Below, piece after piece: positions 35,236-47,236 of a stretch of 64,000 nucleotides of DNA; the first letter of the stretch is position 1, and each line of letters opens with the position of its first letter. Made by a program: the position numbers and the translations under genes. The DNA lies in assembly GCF_008831285.2 (NCBI RefSeq), contig NC_045146.1:4972972-5036971 (forward strand), given 5' to 3'. The DNA is from Nymphaea colorata. Lineage: Eukaryota; Streptophyta; Magnoliopsida; Nymphaeales; Nymphaeaceae. The notes beneath the pieces were generated by a model, which was not told the DNA's origin, did not search any database, and was given only the letters and a program-made list of their open reading frames with translations.

Positions 35236-35929
35236 AGCGACCATGATGGGACCTGTTATCGTGTAGCTATGAATACCATTGATGCATTTTCACTAACTTG
35301 AACATCATCAATATTACCGATGTCAAAGCATGTTCCTTTCTTGGGTCTTAACTCCATTGACATTATATTACATTATTTGGTGATTGTGTTTGCTCTTTTG
35401 CATATAAAACTAATTGAGGAGAATCAACCATGTTCATTTAGTTATAGGATAAAATACAACCGTCTTCAATTTAAGGCTTGATTGAAAACAATGTTTGTTC
35501 TTCTACCTTATCTTAATCACCGTCTTAGGCAACATTGCATTAGAAACAACCAAACGACCGATTTTGCATGTTTGCTTATATTTCAAAGCTTTTCACACCA
35601 ATTTGTCCCGGTCATCATGTTGTCGGGCTTGGTCTTGGGTGGTAGCACAAGACTAAGTCTTACAATTAGACCACACCTTGGGTGAAAAAGTCCCTTCGTT
35701 AGTACAATGAGTGGTAATTTATTGTATATTGAAGGGTAACTAAGAAGAAGTAGAGAAACCTTACCCTTAGTTGCCTAAGAAAAAAATTTATGCAAGTACT
35801 CAACCATTTGGCTAAAGTATATGAGCATAACTTGATATTAAATTATCGTGACATAAAGTTATCTCAATTAGACTTATATGCCCTTTTTCTTTAATTTTTT
35901 TTTTTTTTACATGATAGATGTAGAGGGAG

Positions 35930-36096
35930 TGTTGGATGTGCATAAAACCTTATGTGGTGATTTACAACCTCATTATGTATCCATATCTCATATTTTATAT
36001 ACATCTATCTCATATCGTCATTGTTAACTTTGTCGATCTTTCCCACTAATTTAATCTCTATCATCCAACTACACTCAAGATATATTCTTTCCAACA
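35930..36096 (+). repeat. Short 167-bp LTR-like unit with PPT and PBS on its flanks
   Basis: Begins TGTTGGA and ends TCCAACA (perfect 7-bp inverted ends, TG...CA). It is preceded by a purine tract GTAGAGGGAG and followed by TGGTGTCA, close to the TGGTATCA start of the initiator-Met tRNA primer site used by Ty1/copia and TRIM elements. A second copy was not seen nearby. Confidence 0.5.
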
Positions 36097-36274
36097 TGGT
36101 GTCACCTTCTCTTATGGATCACATCATCTTCAGAGAATGACTTGAATGGTCTACTTATGTTTCCCTTAAGTCTGGACTCTTAGCACCTGAATGATATCAA
36201 TCTTGGCATCCCACTTTTTCTCAGATGTTTCTTTTCTGTTTTGAAGAATGTGAGCTAGAGACAGTGGCGGCCAG

Positions 36275-37450
36275 ATGAACGTAATCAGTAGATGGAGATT
36301 TTGTGCATGTCATTGTCGAGCGATTGAACCCAAGGACCTTATCTTTTTGGTTTTCTTGGAGAGAAATGACAGATTATTGGATGAATTTCCTGAAATACTA
36401 GACTTTTTTACCCCAACTTGTAATCTAGAGGACCCATTGGAGAAACAATTTCTTATGAACCCGACTAAAGTTAATGCAAATGACTTTATAGCTCAGTTTA
36501 CTGGAGGAAAACTTGGCCCCTAATAGAAAACAATGAGAACCAAAGCATCAATCTAAAGAACTTACATGAAGAATTTGGATCCTATATTGAGCCTTCCACT
36601 TATCTCGAAAAGCCATGGAAAGAATCAAGCACTGCATGATGCTTGGCACAATGGGAGTGACCATCTTCAATAATGGAACCAACCTCCTAGATGTTCTTAT
36701 CCTCTAACTTTTCTGGATATTGAGACATAGCAGGACCCGACACTTGTCAATGGCAATGACATCCTTGGCTTTCATTTACCGAGGATTCAGCCGCTTCACT
36801 ATCGGAGACACAGACTATGTGGAAGAATGTACATATGCTTTACAATCATGGTTCCTCAAGCACGTTAGACCCTAAGCCAATCTATTTAGAAACACTAGTG
36901 GAGCATTAACAGTCTTGAAACAATACCGTTGTTTGGTCAAGTAGCTAGATGAAGAAGAGATCATTTGAGATTATTATGATCGTCACCATAGTCCACCTAG
37001 ATACATTCACCATTACCATGGTCATACCACACTCTTAGGCCCCTATTTTATAGTTGACTATTGTGCCGATAGATGCATGCAACAATTCTCTCAAAGACAG
37101 AGAGATTGTTTTTATGCATACATTGATCGGAGTTATTCCTGATTGATTGAACTCAAGGAATTTGATATATTGGTTAACATATTCATCGAGAGATTTAAGC
37201 AAAATGTTTCAATAGCTCCAACTCTCTATATGCTTTGCAATCTCCGTAAAAAACAAGGAGAAAAGGCTTGAGGATTTATTTAAAAATAGAGAGTTAAATG
37301 CTACAATATAAAGAAGCCTATATTTGAAACACAAGTTCAATCACTTGTCAGGAAAAATCTTGCCCAACCCTTGAAGAATCTCATCTGCAATGCTCCAATC
37401 AAGACCTTTGCCTATTTGATCAAACAAGTAGATTCAATAGAAAAATGAAC
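36275..37450 (+). pseudogene. Gag remnant of Tat-type element
   Basis: Located between the 5' LTR and the pol remnants, this stretch has fragmentary open readings (36275-36520 ending FIAQFTGGKLGP; further pieces to about 37440). The assignment as gag is by position; I recognise no intact domain. Confidence 0.4.
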
Positions 37451-38007
37451 TGAAGAATGCAATTTTAATGGAATTACTACACCCAAGTACAAAGAAGAGG
37501 GTAAGAAAGGAGGTAAAACCTTGTTACCGCCCACTTCATAGCAAATATCAGCACTCGAAAAGACAACAACAACAATTATAAGCATGACAAAGAGACAAAT
37601 CATAAGAAAACCACACAACTGCCGATCAAAAACGAACAAGGAGGAACAAACATTTAGACTAAAGTTATGACCGGAAGTTCACTCCCCTCAATCAACCTCA
37701 CGAGAAGATCTTAAAATACCTCATTGCCAAAAGAACTATATCTTGCCAAAAGTTTCACAACCTCCAAAAATGAAGGAAATGATAAAAAAATTATGAAAGT
37801 TTTGTTGTGCCTCTGGTCATAAACATCGAAAATTATTTCATCCTTAAGAATATCATCCAAAATTTCATCAGCAAAGATCTCAAAGTTGCTGATCATAACA
37901 TTCCTGAGGTATTGGGGAATTCATTCTCTGATCATGAGAAATCAACAATCACTACAATTGCAGTGGTCACACTGCTCTCGTATCATCTGTAGAGCACATC
38001 TAACCTT

Positions 38008-38244
38008 GTGATGGAGAAGAATTCACACCAAGTTACGGTGACTAATCGGAGTAAGCAACCATTAGACTTTATTGGTATGATGAACAACAAAGCAGAAGGT
38101 TCATCCAAAAACTCTACCATAATTCCAAAACTTTTTCCCTTACGAGTTGGTGGTGATGAGTCATCAGATGACTCCTCAAATGATAATTTATGTTATTTAG
38201 ATGATGGCATCCCTTTGAAAGAATGTCTTATTGAGAAAGACTAG
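38008..38244 (+). pseudogene. Gag-pol linker or protease-region fragment
   Basis: A 78-codon open stretch rich in Ser and Asp (DESSDDSSNDNLCYLDDG) on the coding strand of the Tat element, between gag and RT. Function is inferred only from position. Confidence 0.3.
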
Positions 38245-39589
38245 ATTCGACTCTTTAAAGACCAGTCAATCACTTTTACAAAAAAAGATCTTTCAAAATG
38301 GGGATATTACCATGAAGATGCTCTCTACATCGCCATCTAAGTTAATAAAATTACTGTGCGACATGAAACGATCGATGAAGGAAGTGGCTTAAATATTTGT
38401 CATGATCTCACGGCCAATGATTTGAGCTTTTGTGAAGGCAAATATTGCCCCAATCAAACCAAAATCTATGGACATGATGGTGGAAACGTGAATAGCAAAG
38501 GGACCCTCACCATGGGACCCTCACCATGGACATGATCATAGAACGCACCAGTCATTATATTTTATTTCATGTTGTGGATATACCCCCATCATACAACTTG
38601 CTCCTTGGGTGGCCTTGGATCCACGAAGTATGAGGTATCCATCCACTTTTCACCAATGCCTCAAGTGGAATGTTGGTCCATCTGTAATCACCATATCTAC
38701 AGAGAACCTGGTCGAGAGGTTGATACAAGCATTGTTCCATAGACCAATTGACTTGATGAATGTACCCAAAATAAGGACAACAAAATAAGCACCTTTGAAA
38801 GAATGAATGCAGAGCATGGAGGTAGGCAAATCATCTGAAAGTACCTATACTATTTTAAGCAGTCATTTGAACTATCAAGAACATCCCTTGTATGCTCATT
38901 TCATGAAAAACCCTAAAAAATTTTAGTTTCTTTTGAAAGGTGGTTACCTTTTATTCATTGGCCTGGGAAGAATGAAGATGGCATCTTATAGCCAATCATC
39001 ATCCCCTTTCAGATGAACACCAGACGATTGGGTACTCCAAAGAAGTTTGAATAAGACCCTATTGGCTGATAATATTCAGCTTTGTTTTCAAATCCTCTCA
39101 TGAATTTTGTGACTTTAACTTGTACCTATCTAGTCTCATGGGAGGACCCCCTTTCTGAACTAAAAACTTTTTATATGTAATGTAAGTAATCTTTCATTAT
39201 GATTATCTATTTTAATTTTGTTTAATTTTCTTTTATCCTCCTCTTTGCAGAATGTCATAACTCAACATGTCTCAATTCCTTCTTTTTCCTTGAGAGTCTC
39301 CCCAGAAAGCATTTGTCAAACAAGCAATTGATAAAAAAGAACCTACAACAACACTCGAGACAGAATTACCATAATTTCCTCACACTCAGAAACAAGAATT
39401 TCCATCATCCTTGTTAACGATCCAATTGAAGATATTAACATTTGAACCAGTAAGAAGTTTTTACATGAACCTATGAAAATATGCTAGGCCTAGGCCCCAA
39501 GTTGATTGAATATTGTTTGCCTCTAAGTCTCAATTGCAAGCTAGTGAAACAAAATTATGCGAGCTTGATTCTTGACTAGAAGAACCTCG

Positions 39590-39990
39590 CTCCATCGATT
39601 ATCCTAAATGTTTGGCTAATGTTGTGGTTATCCCTAAGAAATATCGCATAGTCAGGCCATTATGAATTGACTTTCGAGGCCTGAGATGATTACCCTCTTC
39701 CAATCAATTTATTGGTAGACACATTGAAACTTTTGCCCAAGTGTTTGAGAAACTCTTACAGTACAAACTTTGTTTGAATCCCCAAAAATGTGTGTTTGGG
39801 GTTGAATCTGGTAAACTTTTGGATTCTATGGTTAGTAACAGGAGGATTGAGGTAGATCTTACCAAAACTGAAGCGATCATCGATATGCCACCAAATACCA
39901 ATATAAAAAAACTACGAAGTTTACGAACAAATCCAATCTATCGGACGATTTATCTCCAATCTAACTATGAGATGTGAACCATTTAACCAG
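39590..39990 (+). pseudogene. Reverse-transcriptase remnant of Tat-type element
   Basis: Motifs in order: VVVIPKKYRIVRPL, IDFRGLR, HIETFAQVFEKLLQYKL, LNPQKCVFGVESGKLL and EAIIDMPPNTNIKKLRSL. The catalytic Y-x-D-D section, which should lie between FRGLR and the HIETF helix, is missing (a deletion near 39690-39725). Confidence 0.85.
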
Positions 39991-40450
39991 TTGCTAAGAA
40001 AGGACTTAAAATTTTCATGGGGTCTTGAATGCCAATAGTCATTAGAAATAGTAAAAAAATACCTTTTAAATTCACCAATCCTAAAACCTCTGGTATTGGG
40101 TAGACCAATGTTACTTTACATCATGGTAAATGAGTCAGCATGTGGCCACTTTTTAACACAATACGAGGAAGTAAGTCACATCGAGCAAGCAATATATTAC
40201 ATCAACAAAACTTTTATCCAATAGGGAAAGAAGTATTCTCACATGGAAAAAAACTTGTGTAGCATTGGTTTGGATGTGTGAGAAGTTGAGACATTATTTA
40301 TTAGCTTCTGAGGCCAAAATACTTTCTAAGCTAAATCCTCTTAAGTATATCTTAAAACAGTCACCCCTTAATGGGCGCATTACCAAGTGGCAATATGATC
40401 TTAAATATGTGCATCAAAAGTTAATCAAAAGATAAGCAATTGCATATCAG
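39990..40450 (+). pseudogene. RNase H remnant (first copy) of Tat-type element
   Basis: Broken frames give KDLKFSWG, then VNESACGHFLTQY, EQAIYYINKTF, KKYSHMEKNLC and, near 40340-40400, the SPLNGR-like and W-containing end typical of the Ty3/gypsy RNase H of this lineage. Confidence 0.7.
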
Positions 40451-40547
40451 TTAACAGATTTTTCCCAGGACAAAAAAATCATAACAAATGATGAGTTTCC
40501 TGATCAACACATGCTAAGATTGGAAGTAGCCCAGTATGAAAGATGTG

Positions 40548-40870
40548 CTTTGACGGATCCAAAAATGTAATGAGAGCGAGTATAGGCATTTGGTTTGTTA
40601 CTCCGTAAGATTAAATGATTTCATACTCTTTGAAACTTGACTTTCCATGTACCCATAGCATGGCTAAATATGAAGCCCTCATATAAAGACTTCGTTCTTT
40701 GCTGAGTTTTCAAGTAAAAAAGGAACATGCCTTTGGTGACTCTCAACTTATTGTCAACCAAGTGAATGGATAATAGCTGGTCAAAGACAAAAACTTGGTA
40801 ACATATCAAAAGATTGCCACCTCCTTAATCCATCAGTTTGAAGAAGTACAACTCTCTCACATAAAAAAAA
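40548..40870 (+). pseudogene. Second, archaeal-type RNase H remnant
   Basis: Reads FDGSKNVMRASIGIWFVTP, SYSLKLDFPCTHSMAKYEAL, FGDSQLIVNQVNG and TSLIHQFEEVQLSH. These are the catalytic D, E and D blocks of the extra RNase H that Tat/Ogre elements carry between RNase H and integrase. A stop after EALI and others disable it. Confidence 0.85.
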
Positions 40871-41129
40871 AGATGGCAACCCTATTGCGAGCTTAGGATC
40901 CACTATCTTCTTTCGAGCCAATGAAGTAGTCTGTTCTTTTGAGATTGGACAATTAGAGCATCCTGCTTTTGAAACAATGAAACATGTTCATCATATCCAA
41001 GAGGGGAACACACCTTGGTATCATGGTATCAAAAGTGACATTGAGGTTGAAGGATTTCCTACTAGAATGCCTAAAAAAGAACAAAAAGTAATTCAACTTA
41101 TGTCAGCAAAGTGCTTTATTTTTGTAAAA

Positions 41130-41906
41130 GTGCTATACAGACATGAGAATTAATACCAAATACTCTCGGTGTCTTGACAACAATAAGGTAAAGAAAGTCA
41201 TCAAAGAGTCACATCGAGGAGATTGTGAGGGCCATATTAGTTACCAAACCTCTACTAAGCAAACCATTCGTGCAATATATTATTGGCCTGCTATGTAAAA
41301 AATTGTTACTAATTTATCAAAAAAAGTAAAGAATGCTAGCTACATGCTCTTATAATCCATGCACTTGCCTCTTACTTGCATTCTATAACATCTCGTGCCA
41401 GTAAGATCTGGATCCGCATCTTAGAGCGGACAGTAAAAACTAGAAGAGACTGGCACGAGAAGATGCATGCCTTGTGAGCATATTGCACCACTATGAAGAC
41501 TCCAACGAATGCTACCCTAGCAGAGCTAGTCTACAGAATGGAAGTAGTTCTACCATTACATATATTAAAATCTGCTTTGAAGTTTGCTTCTCTTATAGAA
41601 CTTTTTCTAAATTAATATCAGCATAAAAGATTAATATAGCTCGATTTGTTAGATGAAAAGAGGCTAAAAGCAGCTGAGCATACTGAAGTCTATCGTCAAA
41701 GGGTGGCTAGACAATTTGTCAAGTCAGTTATTGAGAGACATTTCAAAGTGAATGACTTAGTCTTACGATCTGTGGTATATCTCAGAGGACGACCTCGTGG
41801 CAAGTGGGCACCGAACTGGGAAGACCCATATGTTGTTAAGGAAACCTTGCCCCATAACTCATACAAGTTGATTGATGCTGATGGGATGAAACTTACCGAT
41901 CACTGA
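41130..41906 (+). pseudogene. Integrase remnant of Tat-type element
   Basis: A damaged zinc-finger end near 41190-41350 (KVIKESHRG-like and HALIIHA pieces) and an open C-terminal section at 41646-41906 (LDEKRLKAAEHTEVYRQR, VLRSVVYLRGRPRGKWAP, NWEDPYVV). The catalytic core between them is mostly lost. Confidence 0.75.
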
Positions 41907-43310
41907 TTTCATTAACGCTCTTCAGCTCATGAAATTCTATACCTAGTCCTCTTGTATTCACCTTTCAATCAATGTCAAATACTTATTAAAAAGTAATGAT
42001 CACTATCATTCAAAACTCAAGAGTAAGCCCATGCAGGTAAGAGTTTAAGCCTACAATGCAACCCAAAAGTAACCCATGCAGGTAAATGGTTAAATTTACG
42101 ATGCAAGCCAATAGAACCTGCTCAGATAAGGGGTCAAATCTGAACTCAGTCTTGCCAAACCTATGCAAGTGAAGGGTTAAACATGCGACATGCTCAAATA
42201 AACCATTCATGTAAAGAGTTAAACTCAAATGTCACTCCAAACATATTTTTGTTGCAAAATCTGGTATGTTTATCTTTGCCACTAAGCGCAACATGCCAAC
42301 TTGCTAACAAATATGGGCATCTATTGTCACCCCAAATTTTTCTAAAAGAATGTATTCCATTTTATTCAAAGAAGATTGTCAATTATTTCAACCATTTTTA
42401 CATTGATTTAGATCTAATTTTGGACCCTGAGCCCAAATTCAACCTAAAATAAACTTCTAGATCCATATCCAAATTCAAATCTCAACTCTAGACCCAAGAC
42501 AGACTTCAATATCTATATTCAAATCCAATTCTCAACCCTAGATCCAAAATGGACCTCTAGATCCATATCTGAATCCAAATGTAAGATTTAAATCCAAAAT
42601 CTAACTTTAGACCAATATTTGGATCCAAATCCAAGTCCTAGATCTAAAATTCACACCTTGATTTGAAACAGAAAGCCAAAGTCCGTAATTGAGCCCAACG
42701 AACAAAATTAAGTCCAAACTAGAAAAACAGACCCATAAAGTTGCTCTCGGGTCCAAATTAGATCTAAAACCAAAGTTTGGATCCAAATCAAGAATTTCAA
42801 CTCAAATTCCAAAGTCGAGTTCAAAATAACTTTTTTATTAATATGCAAATGAACGGATAGAATGACTGCTTGGATTGAGATTTCTTTGTTATTATGTTGA
42901 CTTTTTAGGTTGTGATTTGTCCAACCTAGGAAAACCCCTTATGAATATATACATGTTAAAATGAATCTTTATAACATTCTTACGTTTAATATGTCTCTTA
43001 ATCACCTGATTAGAGATCTCATTGAGAGCTTTCTTACATTATTAACTTTTCATTTCGTATGTGCTTGATTTTCTAACATACCTAATGGTGGGGAAAATAA
43101 ATTTTCTTGTAATAGACAAAATGATTATTGTTTTATGTTTATATGAAAATATTTGAAATCATGTTTTCAAAAGAATTTTGAAAGTAAGAACCCTCTTCAA
43201 TGGGGCCTTGAAGACTTAGCCTCGGCTCTTGCATGAGCTGAAGTTCTTCTCCGGCTTAAATAGAAAAATCGAAGTTGGGCATGTTTAAGTTATCTGTTGA
43301 TTCAATTTTC

Positions 43311-43312
<2 letters not shown>

Positions 43313-43372
<60 letters not shown>
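43313..43372. repeat. (TA)n microsatellite in 3' LTR
   Basis: About 29 TA units without interruption. Confidence 0.95.
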
Positions 43373-43374
<2 letters not shown>

Positions 43375-43530
43375 GAATATGTCTCTTTATCATTCTCTCT
43401 CTTTGATTATCATTCTCTCTCTTTGACTTAACATATTCTTTTATAAATTTGCATATACATATGCAGATAAATAAATATATACATGTATTCCACTTTAGAC
43501 TCTCTCTCTTTCTCTCTTTTTGAGTTAATA

Positions 43531-43568
<38 letters not shown>

Positions 43569-43613
43569 CTTCTTTTCTCTCTCTCTCTTAGATTTAAGAT
43601 TTTCCTTCTATAA

Positions 43614-43614
<1 letters not shown>

Positions 43615-43705
<91 letters not shown>

Positions 43706-43722
43706 GTGTGTGTGTGTGTGTG
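43615..43722. repeat. (TA)n(CA)n(GT)n compound microsatellite in 3' LTR
   Basis: About 40 TA units, then CA units, then after CACACGTGTG a run of GT units. The CA and GT runs are complementary and can pair. Confidence 0.95.
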
Positions 43723-45390
43723 CAGGTACATCCTTCTCTCTTCTTTCTTTAAAATTTTTCTTTTTTTTAAAAAAATCTCTTTTCCTTTGTCTTTCTCCTT
43801 ATTTTTCTTGGCTTAAAATCTTTTCTTTTGTTTTTTTCTTTCTTTTGTTCCTTCGAATATTTCTTTCCTAAGATATAAGATTTTAATTTCTATTTATCAA
43901 CTTCACTAAGACCAAAATTCAAGTAATGACCAAATATTGAAAGCATGTTTGATGGTCTACAGCCTCATTTTACTTTCAAATATTTTTTCTCTCTTCAGAA
44001 GGATATTTAGGACTAGTATGTAAATAAATATAGATATATGGTATGGATGTCCTTAAATGAATGATATGGTAGGAGTAAATAATTACTTTCAGTCATATAG
44101 AATTGATGTGTTCATACATTTACATTCACTTATAGAATTCAAAAATAATCACAAGCACTTCTCTAAAAAAACTTAAGCAAGATGAGATGAAACTCTAGAT
44201 AGATAGTAGCGAAATTAAAGCAAAATCTTAAACTCACTTAAGTTCTTAAGAGAATAATAAATTGATTTTGAAAAGAGATCTTTAAAATTCTCATATTATC
44301 TCCCAATGATTTTCAAATGCTATTTGCAAAGATTTCTTGATTCAAAAATCTCTCAAATCAAAATGGTTTATTCTCCTAAATGATACTTCAAAATTTTCTC
44401 ATCCAAAAGTATTTGGAACATCAAATCTTCAACATTATTTCTAAACACCACACCACATTTAGAATAAAAAATATGTTTTAAAGTAAAAATGAAATAAATG
44501 AAGAATAAGCATAGCCCTTTATTAGTTACCCCCAGCAAAAGTGCCGACAAGCGTGTCCCCTTCTATCTCATTTCTAAACTAAAACTTTGTTTTTCTGAAG
44601 CACTCAAAAAACTAAAATAAATTTTGGGGATGCAAACAAATACCTATCAATTTCTTCTATTAATTCTCATTAAGGTGTGTCAAAAATAATGTTAGGAAAA
44701 ATGTCTCCCAAAATGATATACCTCAACAACTACTGAAGAGGCTTTTGATCAAAATAACAAATTTAGAGCCTAAATAGGATATCTAAGAGGTCCAAGTGCA
44801 AAATCATCATTTCACAAGTGGACCTAAGAGCTAAGGCCAACCCAAACCATAGTTTAAAATGTGAAGTTACTAGAAATTACCTAAAAATCCTCATATATGG
44901 TGCAAATCCTAGTTCAAAAATAGGAATATGTGTTGAAGCTAGTCAAAGCCATTTTTAGATAGGATCGGTTTAGAAATTTTGTAAATGATCTATAGGTTTT
45001 GAATATAAAAGGCCACCTTGAGGGACGAGATTTTCTCCTCTTTAATTTATAAGATCATGCAGCCAACCTTAATATTCCTTCCTTCTGCTCCTTAGGTCCA
45101 AAATTTAGGTGCCCCCCTGTTCAAGCTCCATTGTTGCCTTCCAAAGCTTATTCTTCTTTCTTACTTTGTCTTTCCATATTTCTCACCATTTCCTACATGA
45201 ACATCACATATGGCAGCAGTACTAGTGACGGTTCAATGATCAGTTTATAGCTAGAAAAGGGGCTAACATGAGGAGATCCCTCTCCTTAGCTAAGATGATA
45301 ATAATTTTCATGTACCCTTACATCAAGACTTAAAAGAAGAATACATGAAGAAACCACTCGCATGTGTTCAATAAAGTACCAAGTGTACAT

Positions 45391-45419
45391 ATGTGTGTGT
45401 GTGTATGTGTGTGTGTGTA
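45391..45419. repeat. (TG)n microsatellite
   Basis: Interrupted TG run at the left end of a decayed copia RT frame. Confidence 0.9.
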
Positions 45420-46440
45420 GTAAAAAGAGCAATTTATGGGTTGAAGTGTTTCATACTTGGTTTGAAAGTTTCCCTTGAAAACTTCAAAATCACAGTTTTC
45501 ATAGACTGTCACTATCATTCTGTCAATATTTCAAAGATAAATGATGATACAACCTTGCTGCTTGTACATGTTGATAATATAATTACAAACTGTTATATAC
45601 AAACAAGGAAGAAATTGTTAACACAAAACTTTAAAACGGTAGATATTGGGGAACTAAAATATTTTAGTGTGGTTTAAGAAATAACTCCTATAGTAGTACA
45701 AATACACTCTATCTGTTGAGGAAGGTGCTTATCATAAGCCTCTAGATGCTCATAGTTCCGTACACCAGAATCTGAACTGAAAGAATGAGGTCTTGAATGA
45801 TGATTAAATGAATATCAAGAAGATGTTTTAACATCCTACTTTCACATGGACAAATTGTTTATTCAATTAACCAATTCTTGCAATTTATACATGAACATAG
45901 AATTAGTCTTATTAATGCTATGAAGAGATATTTCAAGGGACCTACTCGAAATGGCCTATCTATCAAAAGGCTTGGTTTGATGAATAGGAGCATGAGTTCA
46001 ATTACTTGTGCTGATGTAGATGGTATGTGATTTCAATGAAAGGAGAATCGTTTCTAGATAATGCATATCAGTTGGAAAAAACTATAGTATCATTGGTGCA
46101 GCTATAAACAAAAGGTTGCGACAAGATTTAGAACTAAAGCTGAATACAGGTCTATGGCAATTGAGATAGTTGAAGATACATAAATTAAACATCTATTGGC
46201 TGATTTGGAAATAGAGTTTCACAATCTCTTTTGTTGTATGATAATCAGTGACATTAATATTACTTTAATCGTATATATAGCAGTCGCTTAAAGCATATTA
46301 AGATACAGTAACACCTTGTCGGCGAGAAGGAAACAAAGAGATGGAATCACATTACACTCGAATAAAAAGCCAAATCGTTGATTTGTTCACTAAGAACTTA
46401 ACAAAGCATCAAGGAATACTTGGACCTAGATCCATCACCT
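45420..46440 (+). pseudogene. Decayed Ty1/copia RT / RNase H
   Basis: Plus-strand readings: KRAIYGLKCF, LLLVHVDNIITNCYIQTR (the catalytic YVDD is changed to HVDN), TVDIGELKYF, and later AEYRSMAIEIVED followed by the H-x-x-C/RNase H tail pieces, ending near SKKPNR and FNVGYY around 46360-46455. The order matches the last third of a Ty1/copia polyprotein. Many stops. It is unrelated in sequence state to the intact copia element at 54142. Confidence 0.8.
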
Positions 46441-47236
46441 TTAATGTTGGGTATTATACCCCTTTTGTGTGTAATGGCAGGACGATTAGTATATTTGACC
46501 TTACGTTCATGTGACCATGTGATACTGCTAAAATGAAACTAGGACACATCTGACTGCGTTTCTTTCGTGCAACCATTCTTTATACATTCCTTCTCCCTTC
46601 CTACCGAATGAAGCTGCCCACAACTATGAAAGTTCCAAAGTTCTTTCATTTCTTTGCAAAGACATTTTATATGAAAGGGGCCATAGTGAACTAGTTAGAC
46701 ACCTTTCATATGAAAGCAGCTCTCTTGACATTGTACAACGCGGCATAATACACCAAAGTTCTTAGAAAAAGATCCAGAGCACACGTAAATTTCTACAGGG
46801 GAGGGGGAGGGATGGTCCTCCTGTGCCTCTTCTGGGATATGACAAGCCTCATACAGCTTTCAGGGAGCTAAAAAGATGCTCCACAACGTAATTTTTCCAA
46901 AATCTGGCCAGAAAATCCATTTTTCTAACCTTCCTGTTTAGGTTTTCAGGCTCCATCCCTGCCACCTTCAAAACAAACGGGGACCAAAAGAATACGGCGG
47001 AGGCTACCATATATTAGATGGCATGCCATGGAATAACACCACCATCTTAAAATGAAGCAAGCACAACATGAATACGGAGTGATGAACATGTATTCAGCAA
47101 TGCAGAGATGAGAAGAAACTCAATTTGTAAGCATGAATATATCCATGAAAAGAAATATACAACAGAGGATCGCCCGGTAGAAGCTTGGAACAAAAATAAT
47201 GAGTGACTAATATAAGGAGTATTTCACAGGTCTGCG
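46441..47236. other. Interval holding the HSF 3' flank
   Basis: No gene is supported. The right part should contain the 3'UTR and poly(A) site of the minus-strand HSF gene. A near-repeat of CATATGAAAG occurs at about 46670 and 46710. Confidence 0.5.

Larger units (their letters stand above)
32331..44642 (+). mobile_element. Decayed Tat/Ogre-type Ty3/gypsy retrotransposon
   Basis: Two diverged, long direct repeats (32331-35235 and 42325-44642) flank about 7 kb holding remnants of gag, RT, RNase H, a second archaeal-type RNase H and integrase, all on the plus strand. The extra RNase H between the first RNase H and integrase is the hallmark of the Tat lineage. All coding parts are broken. The left end of the 5' LTR is missing, so a target-site duplication cannot be checked. 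Confidence 0.8.
42325..44642 (+). repeat. 3' LTR of Tat-type element
   Basis: Starts TGTCACCCCAAATTTTT, a common LTR start in this lineage, and ends near GGATGCAAACAAATA. A first section (42400-42790) is built of GATCCAAAT-like words. About 1.1 kb present in the other LTR, including its TATA-like region, is absent at about 42830. Long (TA)n tracts occur at 43313-43372, 43532-43566 and 43615-43722. Confidence 0.75.

Noticed and set aside
35482-35685. 67-codon plus-strand frame between LTR and gag
   Set aside because: Lies in the leader of the decayed Tat element; no recognised motif.
43483-43752. 89-codon plus-strand frame
   Set aside because: Almost wholly (TA)n and (CA)n translation.
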